Below are positions 7,086 to 16,101 of a stretch of DNA of 64,000 bases, piece after piece. The notes below the pieces were generated by a model that made no database searches, was not told the origin of the DNA, and was given only the letters and a program-made list of their open reading frames with translations. Within the stretch, counting starts at the first letter, position 1; each line of letters starts with the position of its first letter. This DNA comes from Streptomyces aquilus (lineage in GTDB: Bacteria; Actinomycetota; Actinomycetes; Streptomycetales; Streptomycetaceae). Both the position numbers and the translations under genes were made by a program. The DNA lies in NCBI RefSeq assembly GCF_003955715.1, contig NZ_CP034463.1, positions 2,728,001-2,792,000 of the forward strand, in the 5' to 3' direction.

Positions 7086-8456
7086 ATGCGAACCCCGAGC
7101 CGACGACGGCCACCGCGAGCCCCGCTCGCCCTGGCCGCCGCAGGGACGCTGCTAGCCCCGCTGCTCTCCGGCTGCTGGGCCGGAGCCGGCGGGGCGGGAT
7201 CGGGCGGCGACTCGATCAACGTCCTCATGGTCAACAACCCCCAGATGACCGAGCTTCAGAAGCTCGCGCCCCGCTTCACCGATGAGACCGGTATCAAGGT
7301 CAACTTCACCGTGCTGCCGGAGAACGACGTCCGCGACAAGATCAGCCAGGACTTCGCCAACCAGGCCGGCCAGTACGACGTGGCGACCCTCTCCAACTAC
7401 GAGATACCGATCTACGCCCGCAACGGCTGGCTGCACGAGATGGACTCCTACGTCGCCAAGGACCCGGCGTACGACGAGCAGGACGTCCTCAAGCCCATGC
7501 GCGAGTCCCTGACCGGCGACGACGGCAAGCTCTACGGCCAGCCCTTCTACGGCGAGTCGTCGTTCCTGATGTACCGCAAGGACGTGTTCGCCGCGAAGGG
7601 CCTGACGATGCCCGCGCACCCCACCTGGACCCAGGTCGCCGACCTGGCCGCGAAGGTGGACGGGGCCGAGCCCGGCATGAAGGGCATCTGCCTGCGCGGG
7701 CTGCCCGGTTGGGGCGAGGTGATGGCGCCGCTCACGACCGTCGTGAACACCTTCGGCGGCACCTGGTTCGACAAGGACTGGAAGGCCCGGCTCGACTCCC
7801 CCGAGTGGGAGAAGGCGGCGAAGTTCTACGTCGACCTGGTCCGTGCGCACGGCGAGTCCGGCGCCGCCCAGTCCGGCTTCGCCGAGTGCCTGAACAACAT
7901 GACCCAGGGCAAGGTCGCCATGTGGTACGACGCCACGAGCGCCGCCGGTTCCCTGGAGGCGAAGGACTCCCCGGTCAGGGGCAAGGTCGGCTACGCCGCC
8001 GCTCCGGTGGAGAAGACCGAGTCCTCCGGCTGGCTCTACACCTGGGCCTGGGGCATCCAGGACGCCTCCCGCAACCCCGACAAGGCCTGGAAGTTCGTCT
8101 CCTGGGCCTCCGGCAAGCAGTACGAGGAGCTCGTCGGCGACGAGATCGGCTGGTCCAACGTCCCGGCCGGCAAGCGCGCTTCGACGTACACGAACGCCGC
8201 GTACCGCCAAGAGGCCGCCGCCTTCCAGGAGATGACCAAGGAGGCCATCGAGGGCGCCCGGCCCACCGACCCGGGGGTGCAGCCGCGCCCCGCGCCCGGC
8301 ATCCAGTTCGTCGGCATCCCCGAGTTCACCGATCTCGGCACCAAGGTCTCGCAGGAGATCAGCGCGGCGATCGCCGGACGCCAGTCCGTCGAGTCGGCGC
8401 TGAGCAAGTCCCAGCGGCTCGCCGAGAAGATCTCCGAGGAGTACGAGGGACGATGA
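7086..8456 (+). CDS. Extracellular substrate-binding lipoprotein of a sugar/polyol ABC transporter
   Basis: 456 residues from ATG 7086 with AGGAG upstream. A type II signal peptide ends in the lipobox LLSGC, so the protein is anchored outside the membrane. The mature part is a family-1 solute-binding fold (INVLMVNNPQM, GKLYGQPFYGESSFLMYRKDVF, WLYTWAWGIQDASRNPDKAWKF split by helices). Similarity is to sorbitol/mannitol (SmoE-type) binders. First gene of a four-gene coupled operon. A GGCGCG/CGCGCC hairpin at 7032-7054 lies before it and may modulate read-through from the regulator. Confidence 0.9.
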   Translation: MRTPSRRRPPRAPLALAAAGTLLAPLLSGCWAGAGGAGSGGDSINVLMVNNPQMTELQKLAPRFTDETGIKVNFTVLPENDVRDKISQDFANQAGQYDVATLSNYEIPIYARNGWLHEMDSYVAKDPAYDEQDVLKPMRESLTGDDGKLYGQPFYGESSFLMYRKDVFAAKGLTMPAHPTWTQVADLAAKVDGAEPGMKGICLRGLPGWGEVMAPLTTVVNTFGGTWFDKDWKARLDSPEWEKAAKFYVDLVRAHGESGAAQSGFAECLNNMTQGKVAMWYDATSAAGSLEAKDSPVRGKVGYAAAPVEKTESSGWLYTWAWGIQDASRNPDKAWKFVSWASGKQYEELVGDEIGWSNVPAGKRASTYTNAAYRQEAAAFQEMTKEAIEGARPTDPGVQPRPAPGIQFVGIPEFTDLGTKVSQEISAAIAGRQSVESALSKSQRLAEKISEEYEGR

Positions 8457-9391
8457 CCGCGACGACGACGGCCCCCCTGGCCACCACACCCGTCCGCACC
8501 ACCCGCCAACCGTCGGCCCGGCTGCGCGCCTGGGCCACCCGGGCCCCGCTGCTCCCCGCCCTCATCTTCATGATCGCGGTCACCCAACTCCCGTTCGTGG
8601 CCACGCTGGTGATCTCGTTCTTCGACTGGAACGCCCTCTATCCGAAGGCCCGCCACTTCACGGGTGTCGACAACTACCGCGAGGTACTCACCGACGCGGA
8701 CCTGCGCCACTCGGTGTGGACGACCGTCCTGCTGACGGTGGCCGTGGTCCTGGCCAGCCTGGTCCTGGGCCTGGTCCTCGCGCTGCTCCTCGACCGGAGG
8801 TTCCGGGGCCGGGGCGTGGTCCGCACGCTGCTCATCGCCCCGTTCCTGGTGGTCCCGGTGGCGGCGGCGCTGCTGTGGAAGCACGTCCTCTACAACCCCG
8901 AGTACGGCCTGCTGAACGGCCTGCTGCACTACGTCGGCGGCCCGCAGCCGGACTGGATCTCCAACACCCCGCTACTCGCGGTGGAGGCGTCCCTGGTCTG
9001 GCAGTGGACCCCGTTCATGATGCTGATCCTGCTGGCGGGCCTACAGAGCCGTGACCCCCAGCAGCTCGAAGCGGCGCGGGTGGACGGCGCGAGCGACTGG
9101 CAGATATTCCGCCACCTCACCCTCCCGCACCTGCGCCGCTATCTGGAACTGGGCGCCCTGCTGGGCTCGATCTACATCGTCCAGAACTTCGACGCGGTCT
9201 TCACGATCACCTCGGGCGGCCTGGGCACGGCGAACCTCCCGTACACCGTCTACCAGAGCTTCTACCAGGCCCACGAGAACGGCCTCGCCTCGGCCGCGGG
9301 CGTCCTGGTCGTCATCGGCTCGATCATCATCGCGACCTTCGCCCTGCGGGTCGTGTCGTCTCTGTTCCGCGAGGAGGTGGGCCGGGCATGA
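8453..9391 (+). CDS. ABC transporter permease, polyol/sugar uptake (MalF-type)
   Basis: 312 residues from ATG 8453, overlapping the previous stop (ATGA). Six predicted transmembrane helices follow a basic N-terminal tail of about 30 residues. The cytoplasmic EAA loop reads EAARVDGASDWQIFRHLTLP, the contact for the ATPase subunit. No ATPase gene is present; in Streptomyces such carbohydrate importers are served by the shared MsiK ATPase (established), so this is expected. Confidence 0.92.
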   Translation: MTATTTAPLATTPVRTTRQPSARLRAWATRAPLLPALIFMIAVTQLPFVATLVISFFDWNALYPKARHFTGVDNYREVLTDADLRHSVWTTVLLTVAVVLASLVLGLVLALLLDRRFRGRGVVRTLLIAPFLVVPVAAALLWKHVLYNPEYGLLNGLLHYVGGPQPDWISNTPLLAVEASLVWQWTPFMMLILLAGLQSRDPQQLEAARVDGASDWQIFRHLTLPHLRRYLELGALLGSIYIVQNFDAVFTITSGGLGTANLPYTVYQSFYQAHENGLASAAGVLVVIGSIIIATFALRVVSSLFREEVGRA

Positions 9392-10224
9392 GCGCGACCA
9401 TCGTGAAACGCAAGGGACTTGGCCTCGGCGTGACAGCCTGGCTGCTGGGGATCCTCTTCTTCCTCCCCATCGCCTGGATGGCCCTGACGTCCTTCCACTC
9501 GGAGTCGGACGCCGCGACCAACCCCCCGTCCTTCGGGGCGGCGTTGACCCTGGACGGATACCGCGAGTTCTTCGGCACGGGCGGCGGCGCGAGCCCCTGG
9601 CCGGCGCTGGTCAACTCGACGGTGGCCTCGGTGAGTTCGACGCTCCTCGTCCTCCTCCTGGCACTCCCCGCGGCCTACGCCCTCTCCATCAACCGGGTCC
9701 GGAAGTGGACGGACGTCCTGTTCTTCTTCCTGTCGACGAAGATGCTCCCGGTGGTGGCGGGCCTGCTGCCGATCTATCTGTTCGCCAAGAACACGGACAT
9801 GCTGGACAACATCTGGCTGCTGGTCATCCTCTACACGTCGATGAACCTGCCGATCGCGGTGTGGATGATGCAGTCGTTCCTGGCCGAGGTCCCGGTCGCG
9901 ATCATCGAGGCGGCGCGGGTGGACGGCGCGAGGCTGCCCACGATCCTCGCCCGCGTCGTCGCTCCGATCGCCCTCCCCGGCATCGCGGCGACGTCGCTGA
10001 TCTGCTTCATCTTCAGCTGGAACGAGCTGCTGTTCGCCCGGGTCCTGACCGGCGTGGTCGCCGAGACCGCCCCCGTCTTCCTGACCGGCTTCATCACCAG
10101 CCAGGGCCTGTTCCTGGCGAAGGTGTGCGCCGCGTCGCTCGTCATCTCCCTGCCGGTGCTCGCCGCGGGGTTCGCCGCCCAGGACAAGCTGGTCCAGGGC
10201 CTGTCGTTGGGAGCCGTGAAATGA
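9388..10224 (+). CDS. ABC transporter permease, polyol/sugar uptake (MalG-type)
   Basis: 278 residues; its ATG overlaps the preceding stop by four bases. Six transmembrane helices and an EAA loop EAARVDGARLPTILARVVAP. It pairs with the upstream MalF-type permease to form the membrane channel. The strict operon overlap and the similar EAA loops point to a heterodimeric importer. Its stop is coupled to the dehydrogenase start (ATGA at 10221). Confidence 0.92.
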   Translation: MSATIVKRKGLGLGVTAWLLGILFFLPIAWMALTSFHSESDAATNPPSFGAALTLDGYREFFGTGGGASPWPALVNSTVASVSSTLLVLLLALPAAYALSINRVRKWTDVLFFFLSTKMLPVVAGLLPIYLFAKNTDMLDNIWLLVILYTSMNLPIAVWMMQSFLAEVPVAIIEAARVDGARLPTILARVVAPIALPGIAATSLICFIFSWNELLFARVLTGVVAETAPVFLTGFITSQGLFLAKVCAASLVISLPVLAAGFAAQDKLVQGLSLGAVK

Positions 10225-11210
10225 AGGCCGCCGTCATCGAGTCCGTGGGCAGGGCCGTCGTCGCCGAGGTCCCGGACCCGACGCCGGGCCCGCGGGAGGT
10301 GGTCGTTGAGGTCGCGGCCTGCGGGCTGTGCGGCACCGACCTCCACATCCTCCAGGGCGAGTTCGCCCCGAAGCTGCCGATCGTGCCGGGCCACGAGTTC
10401 GCGGGCGAGGTGGTCGGGGTGGGCACCCAGGTCACGGAGCTGTCCGTGGGCGACCGGGTGGCGGTGGACCCCTCCCTGTACTGCCACGAGTGCCGCTACT
10501 GCCGTACCGGCCACAACAACCTCTGCGAGCGCTGGGCGGCGATCGGCGTGACGACGGCGGGCGGCGCGGCGACCTACGCGCTCGCCCCGGTCGCGAACTG
10601 CGTACGCCTCCCCGACCACGTCCGCACCCAGGACGCGGCGCTGGTGGAACCGCTGTCGTGCGCGGTACGCGGCTACGACGTCCTCCAGTCGCGCCTGGGC
10701 GCCCACGTCCTGATCTACGGCTCCGGCACGATGGGCCTGATGATGCTGGAGCTGGCCAAGCGGACGGGTGCGGCGAGCGTGGACGTGATCGACGTGAACC
10801 CGGCCCGCCTGGAGACGGCCCGCCGGCTCGGCGTCTCGGCGTCCGCGGCGCATGCGGACGAGCTGGACCGCCCCCAGGGCTGGGACCTGGTGATCGACGC
10901 CACGGGCAACGCGGCGGCGATCCAGGACGGCCTGGACCGGGTGGCCAAGGCCGGCACGTTCCTCCAGTTCGGCGTGGCGGACTACGCGACGAAGGTGACC
11001 ATCGACCCGTACCGCATCTACAACCAGGAGATCACCATCACCGGCTCCATGGCGGTCCTGCACAGCTTCGAGCGCGCGGCGGAACTCTTCGCGAACGGGG
11101 TGCTCAACCCGGAGATCTTCATCAGCGACCGCATCCCGCTGGACCGCTACCCGGAGGCGTTGGAGCAGTTCGCCGCGGGGGTGGGCAGGAAGATCGTGGT
11201 GGTGCCGTAG
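10221..11210 (+). CDS. Zinc-dependent medium-chain (polyol) dehydrogenase
   Basis: 329 residues from ATG 10221, coupled to the permease. Catalytic zinc ligands are Cys37 (GLCGTD), His58 and Glu59 (GHEF). The structural-zinc Cys cluster is at 88, 91, 94 and 102. A Rossmann GSGTMG motif lies near residue 167 with an Asp after the second strand (VIDVNP), which favours NAD. It most likely oxidises the imported sugar alcohol to a ketose. The exact substrate (sorbitol, mannitol, arabitol or ribitol) cannot be read from sequence. Confidence 0.9.
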   Translation: MKAAVIESVGRAVVAEVPDPTPGPREVVVEVAACGLCGTDLHILQGEFAPKLPIVPGHEFAGEVVGVGTQVTELSVGDRVAVDPSLYCHECRYCRTGHNNLCERWAAIGVTTAGGAATYALAPVANCVRLPDHVRTQDAALVEPLSCAVRGYDVLQSRLGAHVLIYGSGTMGLMMLELAKRTGAASVDVIDVNPARLETARRLGVSASAAHADELDRPQGWDLVIDATGNAAAIQDGLDRVAKAGTFLQFGVADYATKVTIDPYRIYNQEITITGSMAVLHSFERAAELFANGVLNPEIFISDRIPLDRYPEALEQFAAGVGRKIVVVP

Positions 11211-11230
11211 CGGTTTCCCGGCCGGGGCGG

Positions 11231-11265
11231 GTGGGCGCGGGCGGGCGAAAACCCTTGGCGCCCAC
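11231..11265 (+). terminator. Hairpin after the polyol operon
   Basis: GTGGGCGC (11231-11238) pairs with GCGCCCAC (11258-11265), 20 bases after the dehydrogenase stop, with G/C-rich flanks that could extend the stem. Probable intrinsic terminator without a U-tract. Confidence 0.45.
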
Positions 11266-11292
11266 CCCCACCCCGCCCCCTACCATCCGCCC

Positions 11293-11517
11293 ATGCCCAG
11301 CCCACACGGCTTCCGCTACGAAGCCCACGCCGACGGAACCGTCCGCATCACCCACCACCAGCGCCTCGCCACCACCCTCCACGGCCCCCGGGCCGCCCAG
11401 TTCCTCGCCGAGGTCGAGTCCGCCGCCGACCCCCAGCTCGTCATGGCCCGCTGGACCGGGAACTACAAGCGCGGCAACGAACGCACGGCTCGGAACCACC
11501 CCCGAAACCGCCGCTGA
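11293..11517 (+). CDS. Small conserved protein of unknown function
   Basis: 74 residues from ATG 11293. A TACCAT hexamer ends 6 bases before the start and no ribosome site is seen, so the mRNA is probably leaderless. The N-terminal part (HGFRYEAHADGTVRITHH) looks like beta strands, and the middle (ARAAQFLAEVESAA-like) a helix. The C-terminus is strongly basic (YKRGNERTARNHPRNRR). I recognise it as a conserved Streptomyces type without known function; RNA or DNA contact by the tail is a guess. Confidence 0.75.
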   Translation: MPSPHGFRYEAHADGTVRITHHQRLATTLHGPRAAQFLAEVESAADPQLVMARWTGNYKRGNERTARNHPRNRR

Positions 11518-11580
11518 TCCCGCCCCGTCCCCGCCGCTGATCCCCCGGTCCCCGCCTCCGATCCGAACGGTCGCGGGTAA

Positions 11581-11607
11581 GGGAACGGTAAAGCGGGTTG
11601 GATCGTT
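11581..11607 (+). promoter_or_regulatory. Candidate SigR-type promoter of the TerD gene
   Basis: GGGAAC (11581-11586), 18 bases, then GTT (11605-11607). The known Streptomyces SigR (thiol-oxidative stress) consensus is GGGAAT-N18-GTT. The predicted start falls within a few bases of the ATG. Confidence 0.4.
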
Positions 11608-11615
11608 CACCGGTC

Positions 11616-12833
11616 ATGACAGCTATGACCCCCGGCTCGAACATCCCTCTCTCCGCCGCGCGCGTGACGGTGGACGTCGCCGCCCCGGTGCGGCTCGACG
11701 TATCGGGCCTGCTGCTCACCGCCGACGGCAAGGTGCGCTCCGACGACGACTTCATCTTCTACAACCAGCCCAACGGCCCGGGCGTGACCTACCGCTCGGG
11801 CGGCGGCGCGGCACCGGACGCGATCCTCGTGGACACCGCCGCCGTCCCCCCGGGCATCGAGAAGATCGTCGTCACGGCCAGCCCGGACGCCGCCGGCCAG
11901 ACCTTCCAGGGCATCGAACCGACGGCCACCATCCGCAACGCCGACGACCACTCCGTCCTCGCCACCTTCACGCCCCCGCAGCTCGGCACCGAGACGGCGC
12001 TGGTGGTCGTGGAGATCTACCTGCGCAACGGCGCCTGGAAGGCCCGCGCGGTCGGCCAGGGCTACGCCAACGGCCTGGCCGGCATCGCCACCGACTTCGG
12101 CGTGACGGTCGAGGAGCCGGCCCCGGCCCCGGTGGCACCGCCCCAGCCGGTCGCCCCGCCGGTCGCCCCGCCGCAGCCCACGATCCAGACCCCGGTCACC
12201 CCGCCGGCCCCGCCGATGAGCACGCCCCCGCCGCCGGCGCAGGCGCCCGGCGCCGGGAAGATCAACCTCGACAAGGGCCGCGTCAGCCTCCAGAAGAACC
12301 AGACCGTGTCCCTGGTCAAGGGCGGCCGCCCGCTGCTCTCCCAGGTCAAGATGGGCCTCGGCTGGGAGCCTGCGTACCGCGGCAAGGACATCGACCTGGA
12401 CGCCTCGGTCATCGCCTACGGCCCGCAGCGCAACCACATCGACAGCTGCTACTTCGGCAAGCTGTCGATCGTCGGCGGCGCGATCAAGCACTCCGGCGAC
12501 AACCTCACGGGTGAGGGCGGTGGCGACGACGAGGTGATCGTCGTCGACCTCGGCCGCCTCCCGCAGGAGGTCACGGGCCTGGTCTTCACCGTGAACTCCT
12601 TCTCCGGCCAGAAGTTCACCGAGGTCGCCAAGGCCTACTGCCGCCTCCTGGACGCCGCCACCGGCGAGGAACTGGTCCGCTTCGACCTCACCAACGCCGA
12701 GGCCCAGACCGGCGTGATGATGGCGAAGCTGATCAAGCAGTTCTCCGGTGAGTGGGAGATGACGGCGATGGGCGACTTCGTGAAGTCGCGCACGGTCCGG
12801 GGAATGGTGAAGCCGGCCGCCCAGGCCCTGTAA
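11616..12833 (+). CDS. Two-domain TerD-family (tellurium/stress resistance) protein
   Basis: 405 residues from ATG 11616 (ATG 11625 is also possible). Domain 1 (about 1-175) is a TerD fold with SDDDFIFYNQPNGP, a Ca2+-binding type motif. A Pro-rich linker rich in VAPPQP repeats spans about 170-215. Domain 2 (about 225-400) begins with INLDKGRVSLQK and has LDASVIAYG plus GEGGGDDEVIVVDL. TerD-family proteins bind Ca2+ and act in stress responses. Duplication joined by a Pro-rich spacer suggests a scaffold. Monocistronic. Confidence 0.93.
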   Translation: MTAMTPGSNIPLSAARVTVDVAAPVRLDVSGLLLTADGKVRSDDDFIFYNQPNGPGVTYRSGGGAAPDAILVDTAAVPPGIEKIVVTASPDAAGQTFQGIEPTATIRNADDHSVLATFTPPQLGTETALVVVEIYLRNGAWKARAVGQGYANGLAGIATDFGVTVEEPAPAPVAPPQPVAPPVAPPQPTIQTPVTPPAPPMSTPPPPAQAPGAGKINLDKGRVSLQKNQTVSLVKGGRPLLSQVKMGLGWEPAYRGKDIDLDASVIAYGPQRNHIDSCYFGKLSIVGGAIKHSGDNLTGEGGGDDEVIVVDLGRLPQEVTGLVFTVNSFSGQKFTEVAKAYCRLLDAATGEELVRFDLTNAEAQTGVMMAKLIKQFSGEWEMTAMGDFVKSRTVRGMVKPAAQAL

Positions 12834-12860
12834 GCCACCGCCCCGCCGACCACCCCGGAA

Positions 12861-12895
12861 CGGCCGCCCCCGCCTGACAGGCGCAAGGGCGGCCG
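12861..12895. terminator. Bidirectional terminator between the TerD and lysR genes
   Basis: CGGCCGCCC (12861-12869) pairs with GGGCGGCCG (12887-12895), enclosing a second hairpin CGCCTG-A-CAGGCG (12871-12883). It lies between two convergent genes. Confidence 0.7.
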
Positions 12896-12981
12896 CGCCG
12901 TTTCGGCGACGCCGCCCAGCCAGGGCCTGTGGCGACGGTGGCGTCTGCCGCGCGACGCCCGGCACGCACAAGAGGGGAACT

Positions 12982-13875
12982 TCACCCGCCGGGTCCGGCC
13001 CCCACCTCCCACTCCCACTCGGTGATCACCGTACGCATCAGACGGGCGGCGGCCGGCAGATGGTTCTGGGCGCCCCAGTGCAGCGTGACCGTGCGGCGGC
13101 AGTCCGGGCTGTCCACCGGGATCCAGGCGACCGGCGCCTGGGTGGCGCTGCGGCGGGCGATCGCGGGGGCGAGGCCGATGCCGAGGCCCGCGCTGATCAG
13201 GTCGGCGATGGCGCTGTGCTCGTCGGTCTCGCAGACGATCCGCGGGGTGAGACCCCGCGCCGCGAATTGCCGGTCGAGCAGCCGGCGCAGCCAGTGCCCT
13301 TCGCGCGCGGTGACGAAGGGCTGGTCGGCGAGTTCGTCGACGGTGACGGACGTGCGCCCGGCCAGCGGATGGCCGAGCGGTGTGCCCACGCCCACCTGCT
13401 CCTCGAACAGCGCCACGGACTCCAGCCCCTCGGCGGGGATCGGCTGCGAGGCGACGCACAGGTCGACCTCCTGGGCGCGCAGCCGACGGGCCATGTCCTC
13501 GGGCGGCGACCAGTGCAGCGCGATCTCGACGGCGGGATGCGCGCGCTTGTAGGCGGCCAGCGGTCCGGAGAGGGTCAGGAAGGTCTCCGACGCCAGCCGC
13601 ACGACGCCCGGCCCCTCGCCGCCGGCCTCGGCGACGGCACGCCGTCCCGCGTCGAGTTCGCCCAGGGCACGTTCGACGTGGCCGCGGAAGATCCTGCCGC
13701 TGTCGTTCAGCCGGAGCCGGCCGCCCCGGTCGAACAGCGGGGTGCCCAGTTCGCTCTCCAGCCGGGCGATGGTCCGACTCAGCGACGGCTGGGCGAGACG
13801 CAACTCCTCGGCGGCCCGGCTGAGGTGCTCCAGTCGCGCCACCACCAGGAACTGCCTGAGCGCGTTCAGCTCCAT
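12982..13875 (-). CDS. LysR-family transcriptional regulator
   Basis: 297 residues from ATG 13875; the ATG at 13878 is too close to GGAGG. The N-terminal winged helix (1-60) contains LEHLSRAAEELRLAQPSLSR. The periplasmic-binding-like effector domain spans about 90-290. It is divergent from the SnoaL-like gene 75 bases away, the usual LysR arrangement, so that gene is the likely target. The co-inducer is unknown. Confidence 0.93.
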   Translation of the reverse strand: MELNALRQFLVVARLEHLSRAAEELRLAQPSLSRTIARLESELGTPLFDRGGRLRLNDSGRIFRGHVERALGELDAGRRAVAEAGGEGPGVVRLASETFLTLSGPLAAYKRAHPAVEIALHWSPPEDMARRLRAQEVDLCVASQPIPAEGLESVALFEEQVGVGTPLGHPLAGRTSVTVDELADQPFVTAREGHWLRRLLDRQFAARGLTPRIVCETDEHSAIADLISAGLGIGLAPAIARRSATQAPVAWIPVDSPDCRRTVTLHWGAQNHLPAAARLMRTVITEWEWEVGAGPGG

Positions 13876-13950
13876 CATGCCTCCGGATGCATAACCCCAT
13901 AGCGATATCGGTCTTGGACAAGATAACCACGCGGTCATACCGTCGAGTTC

Positions 13951-14379
13951 ATGAGAAGCGAGGAAGCAGAGATCCGCCGGCACATCGAGAAGCTCGTCGA
14001 GGGCCTCCAGGCCAAGGACCCCGACGCCCTGAGGCCTCTCTACGCGCCGGACATCGTGTCCTTCGACGTCCAGCCACCGCTCCAGCACGTGGGCGTCGAG
14101 GCCAAACTCAAGAACTGGGAGCCCGTGTTCACGGGATTCGAGACGGTCAGGTACGAGATCCGCGACCTGACCCTCACCGTGGGCGACGACCTCGCGTTCG
14201 GGCACGCCTTCGGCCGTCTCGGCGGCACCCTGAAGGACGGGACGGCGATCGGCGGCATGTGGGTCAGGGTCACCTACTGCCTCCGGAAGACCGGCGACGG
14301 ATGGCTGATCACGCACGACCAGGTCTCCGTGCCGTTCGACATCGCGACCGGCAAGGGAGTGGTCGACCTCGAACCCTGA
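13951..14379 (+). CDS. SnoaL/NTF2-like (SgcJ/EcaC family) protein
   Basis: 142 residues from ATG 13951. A cone-shaped alpha+beta NTF2-like fold is predicted: N-terminal helices (RRHIEKLVEGLQAKD), LRPLYAPDIVSFDV, then beta strands ending in GDGWLITHDQVSVPF. Members are small hydrolases, isomerases or ligand binders; the reaction here is unknown. Divergent from the LysR gene and convergent (14 bases) with acdS. Confidence 0.88.
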   Translation: MRSEEAEIRRHIEKLVEGLQAKDPDALRPLYAPDIVSFDVQPPLQHVGVEAKLKNWEPVFTGFETVRYEIRDLTLTVGDDLAFGHAFGRLGGTLKDGTAIGGMWVRVTYCLRKTGDGWLITHDQVSVPFDIATGKGVVDLEP

Positions 14380-14393
14380 CCCCGCCCCACCGG

Positions 14394-15410
14394 CTAGAAC
14401 AGCGCGCTGTACGCGTTCAGCGCCGGCTGCCCGCCCAGGTGCGCGTACAGCACGGTCGCGTCCGCCCCGATCTCGCCGCGTTCGACGAGGTCGATCATCC
14501 CGGCCATCGACTTGCCCTCGTAGACGGGGTCGGTGACCATCCCCTCGGTGCGGGCGGCGAGACGCATCGCGGCGAGGGTGGTGTCGTCGGGGATGCCGTA
14601 CACGCCGGCGTGGTAGCGCTCGTCCAGCTCGACGTCGGCCACCGTCAACTCCCTCTTCACACCGATGAGTCCGCCGGTGGCGTGGGCGATCCTGGCGATC
14701 TGCTCCCGGGTGGCGGCGGGCTTCGCCGAGGCGTCGATCCCGAGTACCCGCCGCGGCCGGCCGCCCGCCTCCTCCAGCGCGGCGAACCCGGCGACCATGC
14801 CCGCCTGGGTGGAGCCGGTCACCGAGCAGACCACGACGGTGTCGAAGAAGACCCCCAACTCCCGTTCCTGCTCGGCGACTTCGTACGCCCAGCCGGCGAA
14901 GCCGAGGCCGCCGAGCGGATGGTCGGAGGCGCCGGCCGGGATGGCGTACGGCGTGCCGCCCGACTCCTCGACCTCCCGGAGCGCCTGCTCCCAGGACTCC
15001 TTGAACCCGATCCCGAACCCGGCCCGCACCAGCCGTACGTCGGCCCCCGCGAGCCGGCTGATCAGGATGTTGCCGACCTTGTCGTAGACCGCGTCCGGCC
15101 AGTCCACCCAACTCTCCTGCACCAGCACGCACTTGAGCCCGGCGCGGGCGGCGACGGCCGCGACCTGCCGGGTGTGGTTGGACTGGACGCCGCCGATGGA
15201 GACGAGGGTGTCGCAGCCCTGGGCCAGGGCGTCGGCGACGAGGTACTCCAGCTTGCGCGTCTTGTTCCCGCCGTACGCGATCCCGGAGTTGCAGTCCTCC
15301 CGCTTGGCCCACAGGGACGCGCCACCGAGGTGCGCGGTGAGGCGTTCCAGGGGATGGACGGGCGAGGGTCCGAAGAGGAGCGGGTAACGCTCGTACGAGG
15401 AAAGGGACAT
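14394..15410 (-). CDS. acdS: 1-aminocyclopropane-1-carboxylate (ACC) deaminase
   Basis: 338 residues, a PLP fold-type II enzyme that converts the plant ethylene precursor ACC to alpha-ketobutyrate and ammonia. PLP Lys50 is in [11 protein letters not shown] and the phosphate loop is GGVQSNHTR. Relative to the Pseudomonas enzyme, residues are shifted by three: Tyr297, Glu298 (PVYEGKSM) and Leu325 ([13 protein letters not shown]) match the diagnostic Tyr294/Glu295/Leu322 that separate true ACC deaminase from D-cysteine desulfhydrase. The next gene upstream is a same-strand GntR regulator. Confidence 0.95.
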   Translation of the reverse strand: MSLSSYERYPLLFGPSPVHPLERLTAHLGGASLWAKREDCNSGIAYGGNKTRKLEYLVADALAQGCDTLVSIGGVQSNHTRQVAAVAARAGLKCVLVQESWVDWPDAVYDKVGNILISRLAGADVRLVRAGFGIGFKESWEQALREVEESGGTPYAIPAGASDHPLGGLGFAGWAYEVAEQERELGVFFDTVVVCSVTGSTQAGMVAGFAALEEAGGRPRRVLGIDASAKPAATREQIARIAHATGGLIGVKRELTVADVELDERYHAGVYGIPDDTTLAAMRLAARTEGMVTDPVYEGKSMAGMIDLVERGEIGADATVLYAHLGGQPALNAYSALF

Positions 15411-15425
15411 GGGGAGCCTCCCTGG

Positions 15426-16064
15426 TCAGTCGCTGTCCGCGAGCTCGGCCAGCCCGCGCCAGATCTCCGCGGTGACCCGCACCGCCGCGTCCACGTCACC
15501 GGCCGCGCAGGCCGCGATGAGCCGCTCGTGCAGCCCGGCCGAGCGGCAGCTGCCGCCCTCGCCGAAGCGGCGGCGTTCCAGTCTGCGGATGAGGGGGGTG
15601 TAGCGGGCGGCGGTCGCGGCGGCGGCGCGGTTGCCGCTGACGCGGACGAGGACGTCGTGGAGGTCGTCGTCGGCCTGGAGCGCGCCGTCCACGTCACCCG
15701 CGCCGACGGCCGCGGCGAACCGTTCGTTGGCCGTGCGCATGGCCTCGATGTCCGCGGCGAACAGCCGGGGCACGGCGATCCGGGTGACCAGCTCGTGCAT
15801 GGCGCCGACGACCGCGGCGGCGTCCCGTACGTCGGCGGCCACGACCGGCGTCACCCGGGTGTAGCTCTGCGGCTTGCTCTCCAGCAGCCCTTCGTCGACG
15901 AGCCGCGAGAACGCCTCCCGTACCGGCGCCCGCGACAGTCCGAGCCGCTCGGCGAGATCGGCGTCCCGCACGACCGCGCCGGGCTCCAGCTCCCCGGCCA
16001 CGATGGCGTCCCTGATCGCCGCGTAGGCGCGGTCCCTGAGCAACGTACGCGGTATGGCCTCCAC
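15426..16064 (-). CDS. GntR/FadR-subfamily regulator next to acdS
   Basis: 212 residues from GTG 16064. The winged helix is at about 10-70 (GRLGLSRAPVREAFSRLVDE-like), followed by an FCD domain with MHELVTRIAVPRLF. There is no ribosome site. A promoter-like pair ends 7 bases before the GTG, so the mRNA is probably leaderless. The gene ends 15 bases before acdS on the same strand, implying an operon in which it controls ACC use. The effector may be an amino acid (inference). Confidence 0.9.
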   Translation of the reverse strand: MEAIPRTLLRDRAYAAIRDAIVAGELEPGAVVRDADLAERLGLSRAPVREAFSRLVDEGLLESKPQSYTRVTPVVAADVRDAAAVVGAMHELVTRIAVPRLFAADIEAMRTANERFAAAVGAGDVDGALQADDDLHDVLVRVSGNRAAAATAARYTPLIRRLERRRFGEGGSCRSAGLHERLIAACAAGDVDAAVRVTAEIWRGLAELADSD

Positions 16065-16071
16065 AACTGAA

Positions 16072-16101
16072 ATGTTAGATGTCAGCTCTGGGCGCAGACA
16101 A
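16072..16101 (-). promoter_or_regulatory. Leaderless promoter of the gntR-acdS operon
   Basis: On the minus strand TTGTCT (16101-16096), 18 bases, TAACAT (16077-16072), 7 bases, then the GTG start. The -35 lies inside the first unit of a 25-bp tandem repeat. Confidence 0.6.

Noticed and set aside
7086..11210. Broken ABC operon because no ATPase gene is present
   Set aside because: Streptomyces carbohydrate importers normally share the MsiK ATPase encoded elsewhere.
12982..15312. LysR gene extended to 776 codons
   Set aside because: The upstream part is antisense or out of frame to acdS and the SnoaL-like gene. GGAGG and the LysR N-terminal motif fix the start at 13875.
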